From: an uncultured Alphaproteobacteria bacterium
GTDB taxonomy: Bacteria > Pseudomonadota > Alphaproteobacteria > MPNO01 > UBA2964
DNA length: 64,000 nt
Direction of reading: 5' to 3'
NCBI GenBank assembly: GCA_943787225.1
Contig: CALSLP010000001.1
Coordinates: 124,001-188,000 of the forward strand
Part shown: piece by piece, positions 8,522-19,399 of the stretch
Layout: each line of letters opens with the position of its first letter
Position numbering within the stretch: the first letter of the stretch is position 1
The notes under the pieces: model-generated
What the model saw: only the letters and a program-made list of their open reading frames with translations
Databases searched by the model: none
What the model was told of the DNA's origin: nothing
Position numbers and translations under genes: made by a program

Positions 8522-9853
8522 TTAATCCGGAAAGAACTGATTGGACGGACGCGGCAGCCCCATATTTTCGCGTAGAGTCTTGCCTTCATATTCCTTCCGG
8601 AACAGCCCACGGTCCTGCAACACCGGCACAAGGCGGTCGACAAAATCATCGATCCCCGCCGGGACAAAAGGAAATTGGATCGTGAACCCGTCACTGCCAC
8701 GGGTCATCAACCACTCTTCCATCTGGTCGACAACTTCACCCGGAGTGCCCATGAGACACAGGCTCGAATGGCCACCAAGACGCTGCGCAAGTTGGCGAAC
8801 GGTGAGATTATCATCCTTAGCTGCCTTTATTGCGCGCTCGCGGCTGCTTTGTCCGGCTTCGGTTTCCGGAATATCGTCGGGGAGCGGGCCATCCTGATCA
8901 AACTTGGACGCATCAACACCCAACGCAATCGAGAGCGCGGCAATCGCACTTTCATAATGCACCAGGCTGTCGAGCTTCATCCGCTTCGCGCGGGCTTCTT
9001 CACGAGAGTCTGCGATGATGACCATGCAGGCTGGCAGAATTTTCATATGGTCAGGATTCCGACCAGCCGCTTTCATACGGCCTTTTACATCCGCGTAAAA
9101 CGCCTGCCCCGCCTCAAGCGTACTTTGTGCCGTAAACACGGCCTCGGCGGTCTCCGCGGCGAGTTGACGCCCGGCATTTGACGCGCCAGCCTGTACAATC
9201 ACCGGATGTCCCTGGATAGGACGACCAATATTGAGTGGCCCCCGCACCTTCAGGTATTTACCCTCATGATTAAGAACATGCATCTTGTCAGGGTCAAAAT
9301 AGACGCCGGTTTCCTGATTGGGAATAAAGGCGTCATCAGCCCAGCTATCCCATAGCCCAGTTACCACGTCATAGAACTCGCGCGCCCGGTTATAACGCTC
9401 ATCATGTTCCATCTGATCATCGCGCCCAAAATTCATTGAGGCGTTAGGGTTCGATGTCGTCACCACATTCCACCCGGCACGCCCACCGCTGATATGATCC
9501 AGCGACGCAAATCGGCGCGCGACATGAAAAGGCTCGTCATAGGTTGTCGATCCGGTAGCCACCAACCCAATATTCTCGGTCATCATGGCAAGCGCCGGCA
9601 GCAAGGTCATTGGCTCAAACGATGTCGGGGTTGCAGAGCGTTTTAGCGCATCCATGGGCATATTGAGCACCGCCAGATGATCGGCCATGAAAAACGCATC
9701 AAACTTGCCGCGCTCGAGCTTCTGCGTGAAATCCACGATGTGTTTGAAATTAAAATTGGCATCCGCATAGGCGCCGGGATAACGCCAAGCGCCAGCATGG
9801 ATCGTCACCGGCCGCATAAAGGCCCCTAAATGGAGCTTTCGGTCTTCACTCAT
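8522..9853 (-). CDS. LLM class flavin-dependent monooxygenase (NtaA/SnaA/DszA family)
   Basis: A 443-residue two-component flavin monooxygenase of the nitrilotriacetate/dibenzothiophene-sulfone type. LGAFMRPVTIHAGAWRYP opens the TIM barrel, FDAFFMADHLAV and SLDHISGGRAGWNVVTT are the FMN-binding family motifs, and HPVIVQAGASNAGR lies late in the barrel. Members use FMNH2 from a separate reductase to oxidise C-S, C-N or C-C bonds of small xenobiotics. It is divergent from the FAD monooxygenase gene. A second, clearly related LLM gene lies at 34169-35497. Confidence 0.92.
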   Translation of the reverse strand: MSEDRKLHLGAFMRPVTIHAGAWRYPGAYADANFNFKHIVDFTQKLERGKFDAFFMADHLAVLNMPMDALKRSATPTSFEPMTLLPALAMMTENIGLVATGSTTYDEPFHVARRFASLDHISGGRAGWNVVTTSNPNASMNFGRDDQMEHDERYNRAREFYDVVTGLWDSWADDAFIPNQETGVYFDPDKMHVLNHEGKYLKVRGPLNIGRPIQGHPVIVQAGASNAGRQLAAETAEAVFTAQSTLEAGQAFYADVKGRMKAAGRNPDHMKILPACMVIIADSREEARAKRMKLDSLVHYESAIAALSIALGVDASKFDQDGPLPDDIPETEAGQSSRERAIKAAKDDNLTVRQLAQRLGGHSSLCLMGTPGEVVDQMEEWLMTRGSDGFTIQFPFVPAGIDDFVDRLVPVLQDRGLFRKEYEGKTLRENMGLPRPSNQFFPD

Positions 9854-9996
9854 ATCACTGTCTTCTTTCTCTGCCCTGCCTGCATGTCAGAACGCAGGCG
9901 CTTAGTTTACTGGCTGTAAGGGTAGTACCGGAATTTACAGAAGACCAGTGCGGCCTCCTCGTTGACTTAAACCCGCATTGCCGACACCCTTCGTCA

Positions 9997-11238
9997 ATGA
10001 TCAGCACGACATCGGATATTCTCATTATCGGCGGTGGGATTGGCGGGCTAACACTCGCTCTATCGCTGCACAAGCGCGGCATCCCTTGCCAGATATTTGA
10101 AGCGGCCCCCGAAATCAAACCATTGGGGGTCGGCATCAACATGATGCCGCACGCTATTCGCGTTCTGACCGCGCTTGGCCTTCAACCAATTTTGGAAAAT
10201 TACGGTGTTGAGGCCAAGGAATTCACGTTCTTCAACCGACATGGCCAGTTCATTTTGTCGGAACCCTGCGGCAAATATGCTGGTTATGAATATCCGCATT
10301 TTTCGATACATCGCGCCGATCTGCATAAAGTTCTGTTCGATGCTGTCACAGAACGGCTCGGGCCTGAAGTCATCCATCTCGGTCATCGATGCGCCGGTGT
10401 TGAACAGGATGATGACGGAGTCACCGTTCGCTTCGACGGCGCAGAACCCAGAACGGAGGCTATCGCCATCGCCGTCGATGGATTTCACTCCGCCGTGCGG
10501 CGCCAGTTCTACCCCGACGAGGGGCCGCCCCATTTTGGCGGCATCAATATGTGGCGCGGCGTCACCCGTCGAAAACCATTTCTAAGCGGCGCCAGTGTCA
10601 CCCGAATTGGCACCGTCGCCCGCGGCAAGATGACGATCTACCCCATTCGCCAATTCGATGACGGTACGCAGCTTATCAACTGGAGTACCGAACAACCGCG
10701 CGATGACCACAAGCCCAACGACTGGGCAACACCCGGACGGATTGAGGATTTTATCGAACCGTTCAAGGATTGGAGTTTTGACTGGCTGGATGTGCCGGAC
10801 CTGATCGCCGGGGCAGAATTCATCCTCGAATATCCGATGGTCGATCGCGACCCGGTCGATAAATGGACCCATGGCCGGGTGACGCTACTCGGAGATGCCG
10901 CCCACCCGATGTATCCACGCGGCGGCAATGGTGGGGCACAGGCCATTCTCGACGCGGAGGTCATCGCACGATTTCTTGATGAGATGGATGACCCACAAGC
11001 CGCGTTACAGGCCTATGAAGATGACCGCTTGGCTGTAACCAACAATATCGTCATGACCAACCGGGCCCAGCCACCAGATGTCATTATCGAGAAGGTAGAA
11101 GAACTCACTGGCGGCGAGCCATTCGAGCGGCTTGAAGATGTAATCGACCCGGCAGAGCTGGTCGCGATCTCGGAAAGCTATAAAAACACGGCTGGGTACA
11201 GCCTGACGGCTGTCAAACGGTTGGAATGTTCCGTGTAA
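9997..11238 (+). CDS. FAD-dependent aromatic-ring monooxygenase
   Basis: A 413-residue class A flavoprotein monooxygenase. ILIIGGGIGGLTLAL is the dinucleotide-binding GxGxxG motif, a DG segment near residue 165 (AVDGFHSAVRRQF) is the second FAD/NAD(P)H motif, and LLGDAAHPMYPRGGNGGAQAI is the GD ribose-binding motif. The spelling resembles salicylate- and 3-hydroxybenzoate-type hydroxylases that use NAD(P)H and O2 without a separate reductase. Its stop TAA overlaps the ATG of the next gene (TAATG), so it is translationally coupled to the BluB-like gene and probably heads an operon running to 15337. Confidence 0.9.
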   Translation: MISTTSDILIIGGGIGGLTLALSLHKRGIPCQIFEAAPEIKPLGVGINMMPHAIRVLTALGLQPILENYGVEAKEFTFFNRHGQFILSEPCGKYAGYEYPHFSIHRADLHKVLFDAVTERLGPEVIHLGHRCAGVEQDDDGVTVRFDGAEPRTEAIAIAVDGFHSAVRRQFYPDEGPPHFGGINMWRGVTRRKPFLSGASVTRIGTVARGKMTIYPIRQFDDGTQLINWSTEQPRDDHKPNDWATPGRIEDFIEPFKDWSFDWLDVPDLIAGAEFILEYPMVDRDPVDKWTHGRVTLLGDAAHPMYPRGGNGGAQAILDAEVIARFLDEMDDPQAALQAYEDDRLAVTNNIVMTNRAQPPDVIIEKVEELTGGEPFERLEDVIDPAELVAISESYKNTAGYSLTAVKRLECSV

Positions 11239-11893
11239 TGAGAAGCAAAATCGGAAGGACGCGCCCGAATTTTCGGACGCCTTTCGCAATGACCTGCGCA
11301 CATTATTTGCCTGGCGGCGCGATGTCCGCCGCTTCCGTACAGACCCGGTCTCTGATGAATTGCTCGCGGAGTTGCTTGAATTAGCGACTCTCGCGCCCTC
11401 TGTCGGCAACAGTCAGCCCTGGAGATTTGTAACGGTCGATGACGCCGACCGTCGTGCAGCCGTCATATCGAATTTTGAAGCCTGCAATGCGGCGGCGCTG
11501 GCCGACTACGACAAAGAAACAGCATCTTCCTATGCAACGCTCAAGCTTGAAGGGCTCCGCCAAGCACCCGTTCACCTCGCTGTATTTATTGACCGGGAAA
11601 CCACAGATGGGAAGGGATTGGGCAATCGAACCATGCCCGAAACATCGGATTACTCCGTTGTTTTAGCTATTCAAACTCTGTGGCTTGCGGCCCGGGCGCA
11701 TCATCTTGGCATGGGCTGGGTTTCAATTCTGGACCCTGATAAAATCCATGAGACACTCGATGTACCATCCGGCTGGCAATTTATGGCCTATTTATGTTTG
11801 GGATATTCCGAAGAAGAGCATGAGGACCCTGAACTGGTTCGGCATGGATGGCAGGCTAGACATTCTTTGGATAAGTTGGTTTTAAAAAGATGA
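11238..11893 (+). pseudogene. bluB: BluB-like nitroreductase, start disrupted by a one-base frame shift
   Basis: The frame from about 11240 reads EKQNRKDAPEFSDAFRN, then TLFAWRRDVRRFR, LATLAPSVGNSQPWRF, LEGLRQAPVHLAV, LWLAARAHHLGMGWVSI and MAYLCLGYSEEEHEDPEL, which follow BluB (5,6-dimethylbenzimidazole synthase) along its whole length, about 218 residues. BluB destroys reduced FMN to make the lower ligand of vitamin B12. No ATG, GTG or TTG exists in that frame; the only ATG (11238) is one base out of phase. Restoring a single G after it would give MEKQNRK. The loss is either a sequencing error or a real deletion. No cobalamin genes are adjacent, so it may be a catabolic paralogue. Confidence 0.75.
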
Positions 11894-11918
11894 TAAGTGA
11901 CGCCGAGAGAATTATTTG

Positions 11919-14523
11919 ATGACCAAAAACCCTGACCGCCGCATCGTCTATGTCTCCCACCCGGCCAGCGGGTTGGCTCGATCAAACTTTCCGCTCGAAT
12001 GCCATGTCGAAGACGGCAAGATCGTTCGGTCGTTACCGTTTTACATTCCCGATGACGTTCGCCTCTATGAGATAGAAACCACCAAGCGTGGTAGGTATTC
12101 CCGCCCCCGCAAGGAAGTACAGATGCCGCTGGCTTTTGCCGCCAAACAGCGGGTGCATGCCAATACCCGCGTCAAATATCCGCTGCTGCGTGACGGTTGG
12201 GACCCGGACAATCCCAATGCCGCCGGACGCGGCACCGACAGTTTCTCCCCGATAAGCTGGGACAAGGCCCTCGACATCATTGTCGGCCAGCTCGAGAAGG
12301 ATACACGACAAATACGGCTCGATGGAACCGGTGCTGGTTCAGGCCGATGGGCATGGTCAGAGCGGCTATCTGCAATCGCTGCATTTCTGGGGCCATTACC
12401 TGTTCGATATGCTGCGCGAACATAAGGGCTGGGGCTGGTGGACCCAGCAGGTACGCAACCCCGATAGCTGGGAAGGCTATTACTGGGGGGCCAAACATGT
12501 CTGGGGGTTCGACGACACGCTCGGCGAGCCATACCAAGACGCCGTGTGGGACGATGTGCTGGAGCATGCCGAGATGGTCATTTTCTCCGGCAATGATCCC
12601 GAGGCCACCGGGTTTGGCATGTCGGGCTCCATCGCCCTGGAAATGCCGAAATGGCTCAAGAAAGCCGGGATCAAGATCGTCGCCATCGCGCCTGACCTCA
12701 ACCATGCCGCCGCCGTCCATGCCGACACCTGGATACCGATCAAACCCAACACCGATGCGGCACTCTATCTTGCCATCGCGCATGTCTGGATCGCCGAAGG
12801 CACCTACGACAAAAGCTATATCGACACCCATACAGTTGGGTTCGAAGCCCTCAAAGCACATGTAGCGGGCGAGGATGATGGGCTCGAGAAAACGCCTAAA
12901 TGGGCGTCCGATATCACCGGCATACCGTCCGCAACAATCAAAGCCCTGGCCCGCGAGTGGGCGGCCAAGAAAACCACCGTGTCGGTCTATTTCGGCGGCC
13001 CCAAGATACGCGGCACGCTGTCTCATCTAACCGCCCGGATGGAAGCCTATGTGCTCGCAATGCAGGGGTTTGGCAGCCCGGGCCGCCAGTTCCTCCGCAC
13101 CGGGGCACCGTCTTTCTATAAGAAATCACTGGCGCAGGTGCCGCGCTATCCAGAGGTCGATTTTCACGGCCTCGCTTTTAGCCCGATGATTGAGTACGCC
13201 ATCGGGCACGGACCGAAATCACCGGTTTTCATTCCTCGCACCTTGGCAGCCGAAGCGATCCAGCAACGCAAGATCAGCTGGAAAAGCACCACCGCGGCCC
13301 TCGCCAAAGCCGAAGACCAGTTCAAGAGTTATCGTTACCCGCCAACCGATGATCACCCGGGTATCCGCATGGTGTGGAACGAGAATGGCAGCCAGCCCGG
13401 CAGCTGGGGACATGGTAATAACTGGCTGGAAGCGCTGCGCAGCGACAATCTCGATTTTGTCGTCGGCGTCCACCCGTGGCTGGAAAACGATCTGACCTAT
13501 TCCGATCTGATCCTGCCGGCCCAAAGCAATTACGAGCATGAAGATCTGGTCGTGGTTCAGCGCAGCGACATCCTGGCGATGTTCTATCAGGAGGCGGCTA
13601 TCGAGCCCGTCGGCGAGTCCAAAAGCGATTATGAAATCCACCGAATGATCGGCCAGCGGCTCGGGCTCGACGATGCCTTCCCACCTGTCGATGAGTGGTT
13701 GAAGAATGCCTATGAGGGCACGCTCGCCGCAACCCGGGATCACCTGTCCTGGGAAGATTTCAAGAAGCAGAAGCATGTCATCTATGACTGCCCGACCTGG
13801 GAAGAATGGGTTGAGATCAAAAAAGAATATGGCTATAGCGAGCATACCGGTGGGCAGCACTGGTTCTGGAACGACGCAGATGGGCTGGAGACGCCGAGCG
13901 GCAAGATAGAGTTCGTATCCGAGCGCATTACCAAACTCGACCCGGACAGTGTGGAACGCCCACCGCTGGCCAAATGGCTCGCCCATTCAGAACAGGCGGA
14001 CTCCGAAAAGGCCAAGACCTATCCGCTGGCCGTGATGACAAACCATCCGAAATACCGCTTTCACGTTCAGGGCGACGATATCGAATGGATTCGCGAGCTC
14101 GGCAAGATGCGCGGCGAGGACGGGAATTTTTACGAGCCCTGCTGGATACATCCCGACGACGCCGCGGCGCGCGGTATCGAACAGGGCGCCATCATCATGG
14201 CCCATAATGATCGCGGTGCGATCCTGTTTGGCGCGGTGATTACCGAACGGATCATCCCCGGCGCCGTTTCCATCGACCATGGTGCCAAGATCGATTTTGT
14301 TCTGCTCGACAACCGCAAGGTAGATCGGGGCGGCTGCATCAATTTGATCGCCCCGTCTGTTCAGGAGAAATATGAGAAGGGTGCAGAGATCGCGATCCCC
14401 GAAATGAATATCAGTGGCTTTCTGGTCGAGATCGAAAAGATCGACCCAACGAGAATTGAGCCGGGCATCGGCGTGAATTATGACGAGCTGGTCCGTGGCC
14501 AAAAACGGGGAGACGCGGCATGA
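11919..14523 (+). pseudogene. Molybdopterin transhydroxylase large subunit-like (AthL-like), frame-shifted
   Basis: Two frames join into one protein of about 868 residues: 11919 to about 12299, then the next frame to 14523. One extra base in GAGAAGG (12294-12300) breaks it; removing a G gives QLEKIHDKYG. The protein is a DMSO-reductase-family molybdenum enzyme. The N-terminus lacks a CxxCxxxC cluster motif, as in pyrogallol transhydroxylase AthL of Pelobacter acidigallici. It shares with AthL (from memory) NPDSWEGYYWG, whose Asp-Ser pair is the catalytic Asp and Mo-ligand Ser, the GH motif upstream, and VDRGGCINLIAPS near the C-terminus. AthL moves a hydroxyl between phenols without net redox. 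The stop overlaps the small-subunit ATG (ATGA). Confidence 0.8.
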
Positions 14524-15337
14524 GCCAGAAAAACTTCATCATCGATGTCGATAAATGCACCGGGTGTAATCTCTGTGTCGTCGCCTGCAAGGACGAGCAT
14601 GTCGACAGTACATACGCCCCCTGGACCAAGCCGCAACCCGAAGGCGGCCAATTCTGGATGAAGGTCAAACCGATTGAGCGCGGCACCATCCCGCGCGTGC
14701 GGATGAACTTCCTGCCCACCATGTGCCAGCATTGTGAGGATGCCCCCTGTATCCCCGCCTGCCCCGAAGGCGCTATCAAAACCCGCGAAGACGGTCTGGT
14801 GTGGATAGATGCCGAGCTTATGCACGGGATGCGGCGAGTGCCAGCCTGCCTGTCCTTATGATGTTATCTACAAGAACGACGATCTGAATATCGCGCAAAA
14901 ATGCACCGGCTGCGCCCACCGCGTCGATGAAGGCGAGCTGCCGCGCTGCGTCGATGTCTGCCCGCACGACGCCATTTTGTTTGGCGATAATTTGGACAAG
15001 ACCGAAGGCGAGGCTGGAAGTCCTGCACCCTGAGTTCGAAGCAAAACCCCGTGTTCATTGGAAGGGCCTACCGAAACCATGGATCACCGGCATGCTTCTG
15101 GATGCAGATGCCGATGAGGTAATCATTGGCGCCACGGTGACGGCCACTGATCTCAGTGACGGGACCAATATAACAACGACATCAGATGCCTTTGGCGAGT
15201 TCTGGATTAAAGAGCTGACAATCGATCATAAATATCGCGTCGAAGTCACTCATGCCGACTATCAGGAATTTTCCACAACAGTGACCACTAACATCGATCA
15301 GGAGTTGGGCACCATCACCCTAAAACCAGCGAGCTAG
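14520..15337 (+). pseudogene. Ferredoxin-type small subunit of the molybdenum enzyme (AthB-like), two frame shifts
   Basis: Three successive frames make one protein of about 271 residues. Extra bases lie near 14818-14820 (gagcttatgc) and near 15010-15016 (gcgaggctgg). It starts MSQKNFIIDVDKCTGCNLC and holds four Cys-rich motifs: CTGCNLCVVACKDE, CQHCEDAPCIPACPEG, CTGCGECQPACPYD, and CTGCAHR...CVDVCPHD. The last ~90 residues (GLPKPWITGMLLDADADE to the end) are a carboxypeptidase-regulatory/transthyretin-like beta domain, the same architecture as the AthB subunit of pyrogallol transhydroxylase. I recall AthB as having three clusters, so the intact third motif here is a difference that would allow DmsB-like electron transfer. 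Confidence 0.8.
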
Positions 15338-15350
15338 TCGAAGGAATTTT

Positions 15351-16601
15351 CTACAGAACGGCTCGCTCGACTAGTTTCTTGATGGTCAAACCCTGCACGA
15401 TGATGGAGAACAGCACCACGCCATAGGTGATGCTCAGGATGGTCGCCTTATACTCGTTTTCCGGCAGCGATAGAGCCAGCGCCACCGCGATACCACCGCG
15501 CAGTCCGCCCCAAATCAGGACCAGCACGGCCCCTTTCTTGAAGGTCCGCCAGCGCGACAGAATCGAAATCGGGATGGAAACACTCAATGCCCGTGCCGCG
15601 AGAACCACAGGAATTGCGATGATTGCAAACCACAGATGCTCAAAACTATCCGCAATAACAAGGACTTCAAGACCAATCAGCAGGAACAGTACCGAATTCA
15701 GAATCTCATCCATCAAGGTCCAGAACTGCTCAACACCCTCGCGGGTGTGATCACTCATCGCATATTTCACACCATGATTACCGATAAACAGCCCCGCGAC
15801 CACCATCGCGATAGGACCGCTCAGATGCAGGAAGATCGCCAGCGAATAGGTGACCATAACGAGTGCCAGCGTAATCAGAACTTCGAGGCTGACCTCGTTG
15901 ATGCCATGCATAGCGCGATAGCCGATATAGCCCGCAACAAACCCAAGGACGGCGCCACCAACGGCCTCCGTGAAAAATAGCTTGGCTATTGTCAGGGCAT
16001 CCATCTCACCGCCCTGCCCCGCGCTGCCGACTGCGATGGCGACCACAACGGTAAAGACGACGACGCCGATCCCATCATTGAACAGGGACTCACCAGCCAT
16101 CGTCGCTTTTAACGTGTCCGGCACCTTTACCGTTTTAAACAGACCAAGCACCGCGACCGGATCCGTCGGGCTGATCAACGCACCAAACACCAAGGCCCAG
16201 ATAAACGGGAAATTGACCCCCGCCATCCCAAAGACAAACCACATCGCGCCGCCAATAAGAAAGGTCGACATCATCGTGCCAATGCAGGCCATCGTCGTGA
16301 TCGTCCAGCGTCTGGCCTTGAGCGCGGACATATCGGCATGCAGCGCACCGGCAAACAGCATAAAGCTCAACATGCCGTGCATCAGCGTCTCGTTAAAATC
16401 GATCTTGCGCAGAATACCGGTGACATCCTGCGCGATATGGAGCGACGGACTAATCAGATCGACGACAATAATGATAAGAGATGCCAGGAGGGCGATCACC
16501 ACCAGACCGATCGTATGCGGCAGATGCAAATAGCGATGATTCAGATAACCGAAGAAAGCCGAGAGCCCGACTAAAATCGAGGCGATAGCAAAGATGCTCA
16601 T
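15351..16601 (-). CDS. Na+/H+ antiporter, CPA1 family (NhaP-like)
   Basis: A 416-residue membrane protein with about 12 hydrophobic helices. SPTDPVAVLG and AGESLFNDGIGVVVF are the CPA1 signature segments; the ND of the latter carries the transported-cation aspartate. It exchanges Na+ or K+ for H+ across the inner membrane. The start codon (16601) is 3 bases from the end of the upstream hydrolase gene on the same strand, so the two are likely one transcript. It is convergent with the molybdenum enzyme operon. Confidence 0.9.
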   Translation of the reverse strand: MSIFAIASILVGLSAFFGYLNHRYLHLPHTIGLVVIALLASLIIIVVDLISPSLHIAQDVTGILRKIDFNETLMHGMLSFMLFAGALHADMSALKARRWTITTMACIGTMMSTFLIGGAMWFVFGMAGVNFPFIWALVFGALISPTDPVAVLGLFKTVKVPDTLKATMAGESLFNDGIGVVVFTVVVAIAVGSAGQGGEMDALTIAKLFFTEAVGGAVLGFVAGYIGYRAMHGINEVSLEVLITLALVMVTYSLAIFLHLSGPIAMVVAGLFIGNHGVKYAMSDHTREGVEQFWTLMDEILNSVLFLLIGLEVLVIADSFEHLWFAIIAIPVVLAARALSVSIPISILSRWRTFKKGAVLVLIWGGLRGGIAVALALSLPENEYKATILSITYGVVLFSIIVQGLTIKKLVERAVL

Positions 16602-16604
16602 GGA

Positions 16605-17321
16605 TTAAGCGACCTCGATCAGGATTTCCGTCAGCTCTTCCGGCATATCAATCATGACGTCATGCTGACAGGGCAGGCTATAGACCTGCCAGCTGGGATC
16701 ATTTTTTAGTTTCTCGTAATACGCTGTGAAGGCCGGGCCTTTATAATCCCCCGCCAGGATATAGGACTTCTTGGCCACACGGTCTCGCGCGCCAGTCATC
16801 TTGATGGGTTGGAGGGATACACCGATGGGCTGCGGCGTCAGAAGGGCGTCAACCCAGGCAAGGTCATCACCCGTGACACCAAAACGCGCGGCGGAGCCCG
16901 CTGGGCGCGATATATCGCCAGCAGCGACTGCCTTCTCAACCCCCGCCCGTGATTCTGGGGACTGAATATCGAGACCGCATTGGCCGTCCTCAGGCATATA
17001 AGCATCGAGATAGACAATAGAGGCTATTTGATCTGGCACCTGTTCAACGGCGCCGGAGATAGGCCAGCCGCCATAGGAATGACCGCACAGGACGACATCT
17101 TGAAGACGCTCCCATTTGATGACGTTAACGACATCCATTATGTGGGTTTCGAGATTGATATCAGCGCTCATCAGATGGGAACGCTCCCCGACGCCGGTCA
17201 ATGTGGGGGTAAAGACCTTATGCCCTAACGCGCGTAGGCGATCCGCCACCCGAACCCAACACCAACCACCATGCGACATCCCATGGACCAGGACGAATGT
17301 TTTTGGATCTTCAATTGTCAT
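16605..17321 (-). CDS. Alpha/beta hydrolase (esterase family)
   Basis: A protein of about 238 residues. FVLVHGMSHGGWCW is the oxyanion-hole strand, LCGHSYGGWPISG the nucleophile elbow (Ser), and CQHDVMIDMPEEL carries the catalytic His. The layout matches the salicylate-esterase/hydroxynitrile-lyase-like bacterial hydrolases that cleave small esters. I chose ATG 17321 (MTIEDPKT); a GTG at 17336 overlapping the upstream gene end is possible. It lies between the truncated M50 gene and the antiporter gene on one strand. Confidence 0.85.
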   Translation of the reverse strand: MTIEDPKTFVLVHGMSHGGWCWVRVADRLRALGHKVFTPTLTGVGERSHLMSADINLETHIMDVVNVIKWERLQDVVLCGHSYGGWPISGAVEQVPDQIASIVYLDAYMPEDGQCGLDIQSPESRAGVEKAVAAGDISRPAGSAARFGVTGDDLAWVDALLTPQPIGVSLQPIKMTGARDRVAKKSYILAGDYKGPAFTAYYEKLKNDPSWQVYSLPCQHDVMIDMPEELTEILIEVA

Positions 17322-17325
17322 AATT

Positions 17326-19345
17326 CTAGAACCCACTTTCCCTGATCAGGACCGCCGCAACTGATCGCCAGGCCCGCTCAATAAGCGGAACCGCAGGACC
17401 ATCAAGCACAACCCAGCCGCGTTGGATTTGTTTGGGGGCACCATCCGCGCGATCAATTTTAAGAGTCATTCGATATACCGGTGTGTCGGGGGTCAATCCA
17501 CCAGTAGACCCCGTCCGAACCTCAATTTCACCACCATGTTCGCTGGAGAGTTCAAGACGGTCAAAGCGAGACGTCGCGGTCGTATCAATGGCAGTTACAG
17601 TAACCGGTGCGGGCTTACCGGTGTCGGCCTCGATATAGAATTTTCCTTTGGCCCCGATCACCACACGATTAATATCTGACGCGCCGAGATAGGCTTCAAT
17701 GAGTGCCGGACCATCAGCGATGATCGTCACCAGCCGATCATTTTTGCCAACCCAGCGTCCCTTTTCCATACCATCACCGACATCGGCAACGACACCGTTA
17801 ACGGATGAAACTATCTTCAGCCGTGACAGTTCCCGGTTTTGGCCATCCCGTTCGGTCAGTGCCTTCGCCAGTTTTTCCCGCAATACACCGCCGCGTTCCC
17901 GCAATTCATTCTGGGTACGCTCTCGCTGGATTTGTAGCTGAAGGGTTTCCGTTTGGCGTTCTGCCTGAACTTTCCGGAACACCAAATCAGGCGCCGATAA
18001 TGAAACGATGGGCATTCCCGGAGCAACCCGATCCCCTACGGAAACAGTAAGTTCGTTCAGCCTGGATTCAAAGGGTGGATAAATCGCCTGGGTTTGGCGC
18101 GCCAGTAATAGCGCCGGCGCCTGAATCGTTGTATTCCATGGCACAGCCACGAGAACACATAACCCACCAAAGATGAGCACAGTGACAACGAGATTCAAAT
18201 TCAACCGAAACAAATTGCGGCGCTCCCACCACCGACGAAACTCCCGCCAGATCGGTAACATAATAAAAAAGATGACCTCGGCCGCCATCAAAAAGATGCC
18301 GAGCGCCTTAAACACCATATAGTAAACGAGAACGGCGATGCCGATAAACAGAATGAGCCGGTATAGCCAGGTTCCCCAGGCATAAAAAATCAGGAAATTC
18401 CGGGTCCGGTCCGGCAAAACTTCCGGACACGGTTCGTTAAGACCAAACAGCACACGTCGCAGCTGCCAACGCGCAAGCGCGAAACTGCGGTCCTGTAAAT
18501 TCTCAATGCCCAGAGCATCCGATAAAAGATAATACCCGTCAAACCGCATAAATGGATTGAGGTTAACCGCCAGCGTCGCGATCCAGGTCACAGCGGCCAG
18601 CGCGAAAACGGCACCCCGCAGCTGTCCCGGTGGCATTAACAGCCATAAATTTAAGGCGAAGGCTGCCAGCATCAGCTCTGCGGCCATTCCGGCGCCACCG
18701 ATTTCCAACCGCGCCCGTCGGTTGGTCAGCTTCCAGGCTTCAGAGGTATCCGTGTAAAGAACCGGCCACAGGACCATAAGCGCAATGCCCATGGAAGGAA
18801 CGCGGAGGCCATGCTTGGCGGCAACCAACCCATGACCGAGCTCATGTAATATCTTGGCAACAATGATGGCCGCACCGTATAGGAGGGCACCTTCTGCCGT
18901 GACAAATTCCGGCGCTGAGCTGATAAAGACATCCCACTGGCGCACGACCATTACGCTGCCAAACAGGGCAAATAGAATTGTCCAGTTCAATGCCGAGCGC
19001 GTCATCAAAAACCGGGCGACCGGTAGTAACGCCTTTAGAAGTGCGTCAGGCCGCAATAAATGCAGCCGAATAAACAGATAGTTGTGGAGCAGCCATGTTG
19101 TCCAATGGCGCCTCTGAGCTTGCAGGGCGCCGTGCCACGCGCCTTTGCCTTCTTCACCTGACAAGAGCAAGAGGCCGCTCCTGCCGAGAAATTCACGGAC
19201 GGCCATGACATCTTCCGACAGAATCTTAGCTGATGTGTCACGATTAACTTGATCAACGATCAATTCTGCCGATCGTAACCGCCACCGCCGCAAGATTTCG
19301 AACTCGACCCAGCCAATCCGGAAAAACTTATTGCGGGCGCGATCC
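17326..19345 (-). pseudogene. M50-peptidase/HlyD-like membrane protein truncated by IS3 element
   Basis: The frame encodes an integral membrane protein: HELGHGL (zinc site of M50 site-2 proteases) between membrane helices, FMRFDGYYLLSD (the third zinc ligand region), then after the helices a periplasmic HlyD/biotin-lipoyl part with a coiled coil (about residues 400-520 of the remaining protein). This fusion occurs in efflux and bacteriocin-export systems. Reading upstream of the first usable start (TTG 19293) the frame stays open with DRARNKFFRIGW and VEFEIL right up to the IS3 end at 19346, so the 5' end has been replaced by the insertion. The missing N-terminus is not present on the other side of the element. 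Confidence 0.82.
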
Positions 19346-19373
19346 TGTCCTTCCCCCCTAAAACTGGGCCATT
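19346..19373 (+). repeat. IS3 left terminal inverted repeat
   Basis: The first 28 bases (TGTCCTTCCCCC...GGGCCATT) match the reverse complement of the right end (TGTCTAGCCCCC...GTGCCATT) with several mismatches and one gap. Confidence 0.8.
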
Positions 19374-19399
19374 ATTTTGGCATGGAAAGGGGATTTGTG

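Noticed and set aside
12277..13986. Long minus-strand frames (249 and 255 residues) opposite the molybdenum enzyme
   Set aside because: They are shadows of the conserved large-subunit frame; their products have no recognisable motifs.
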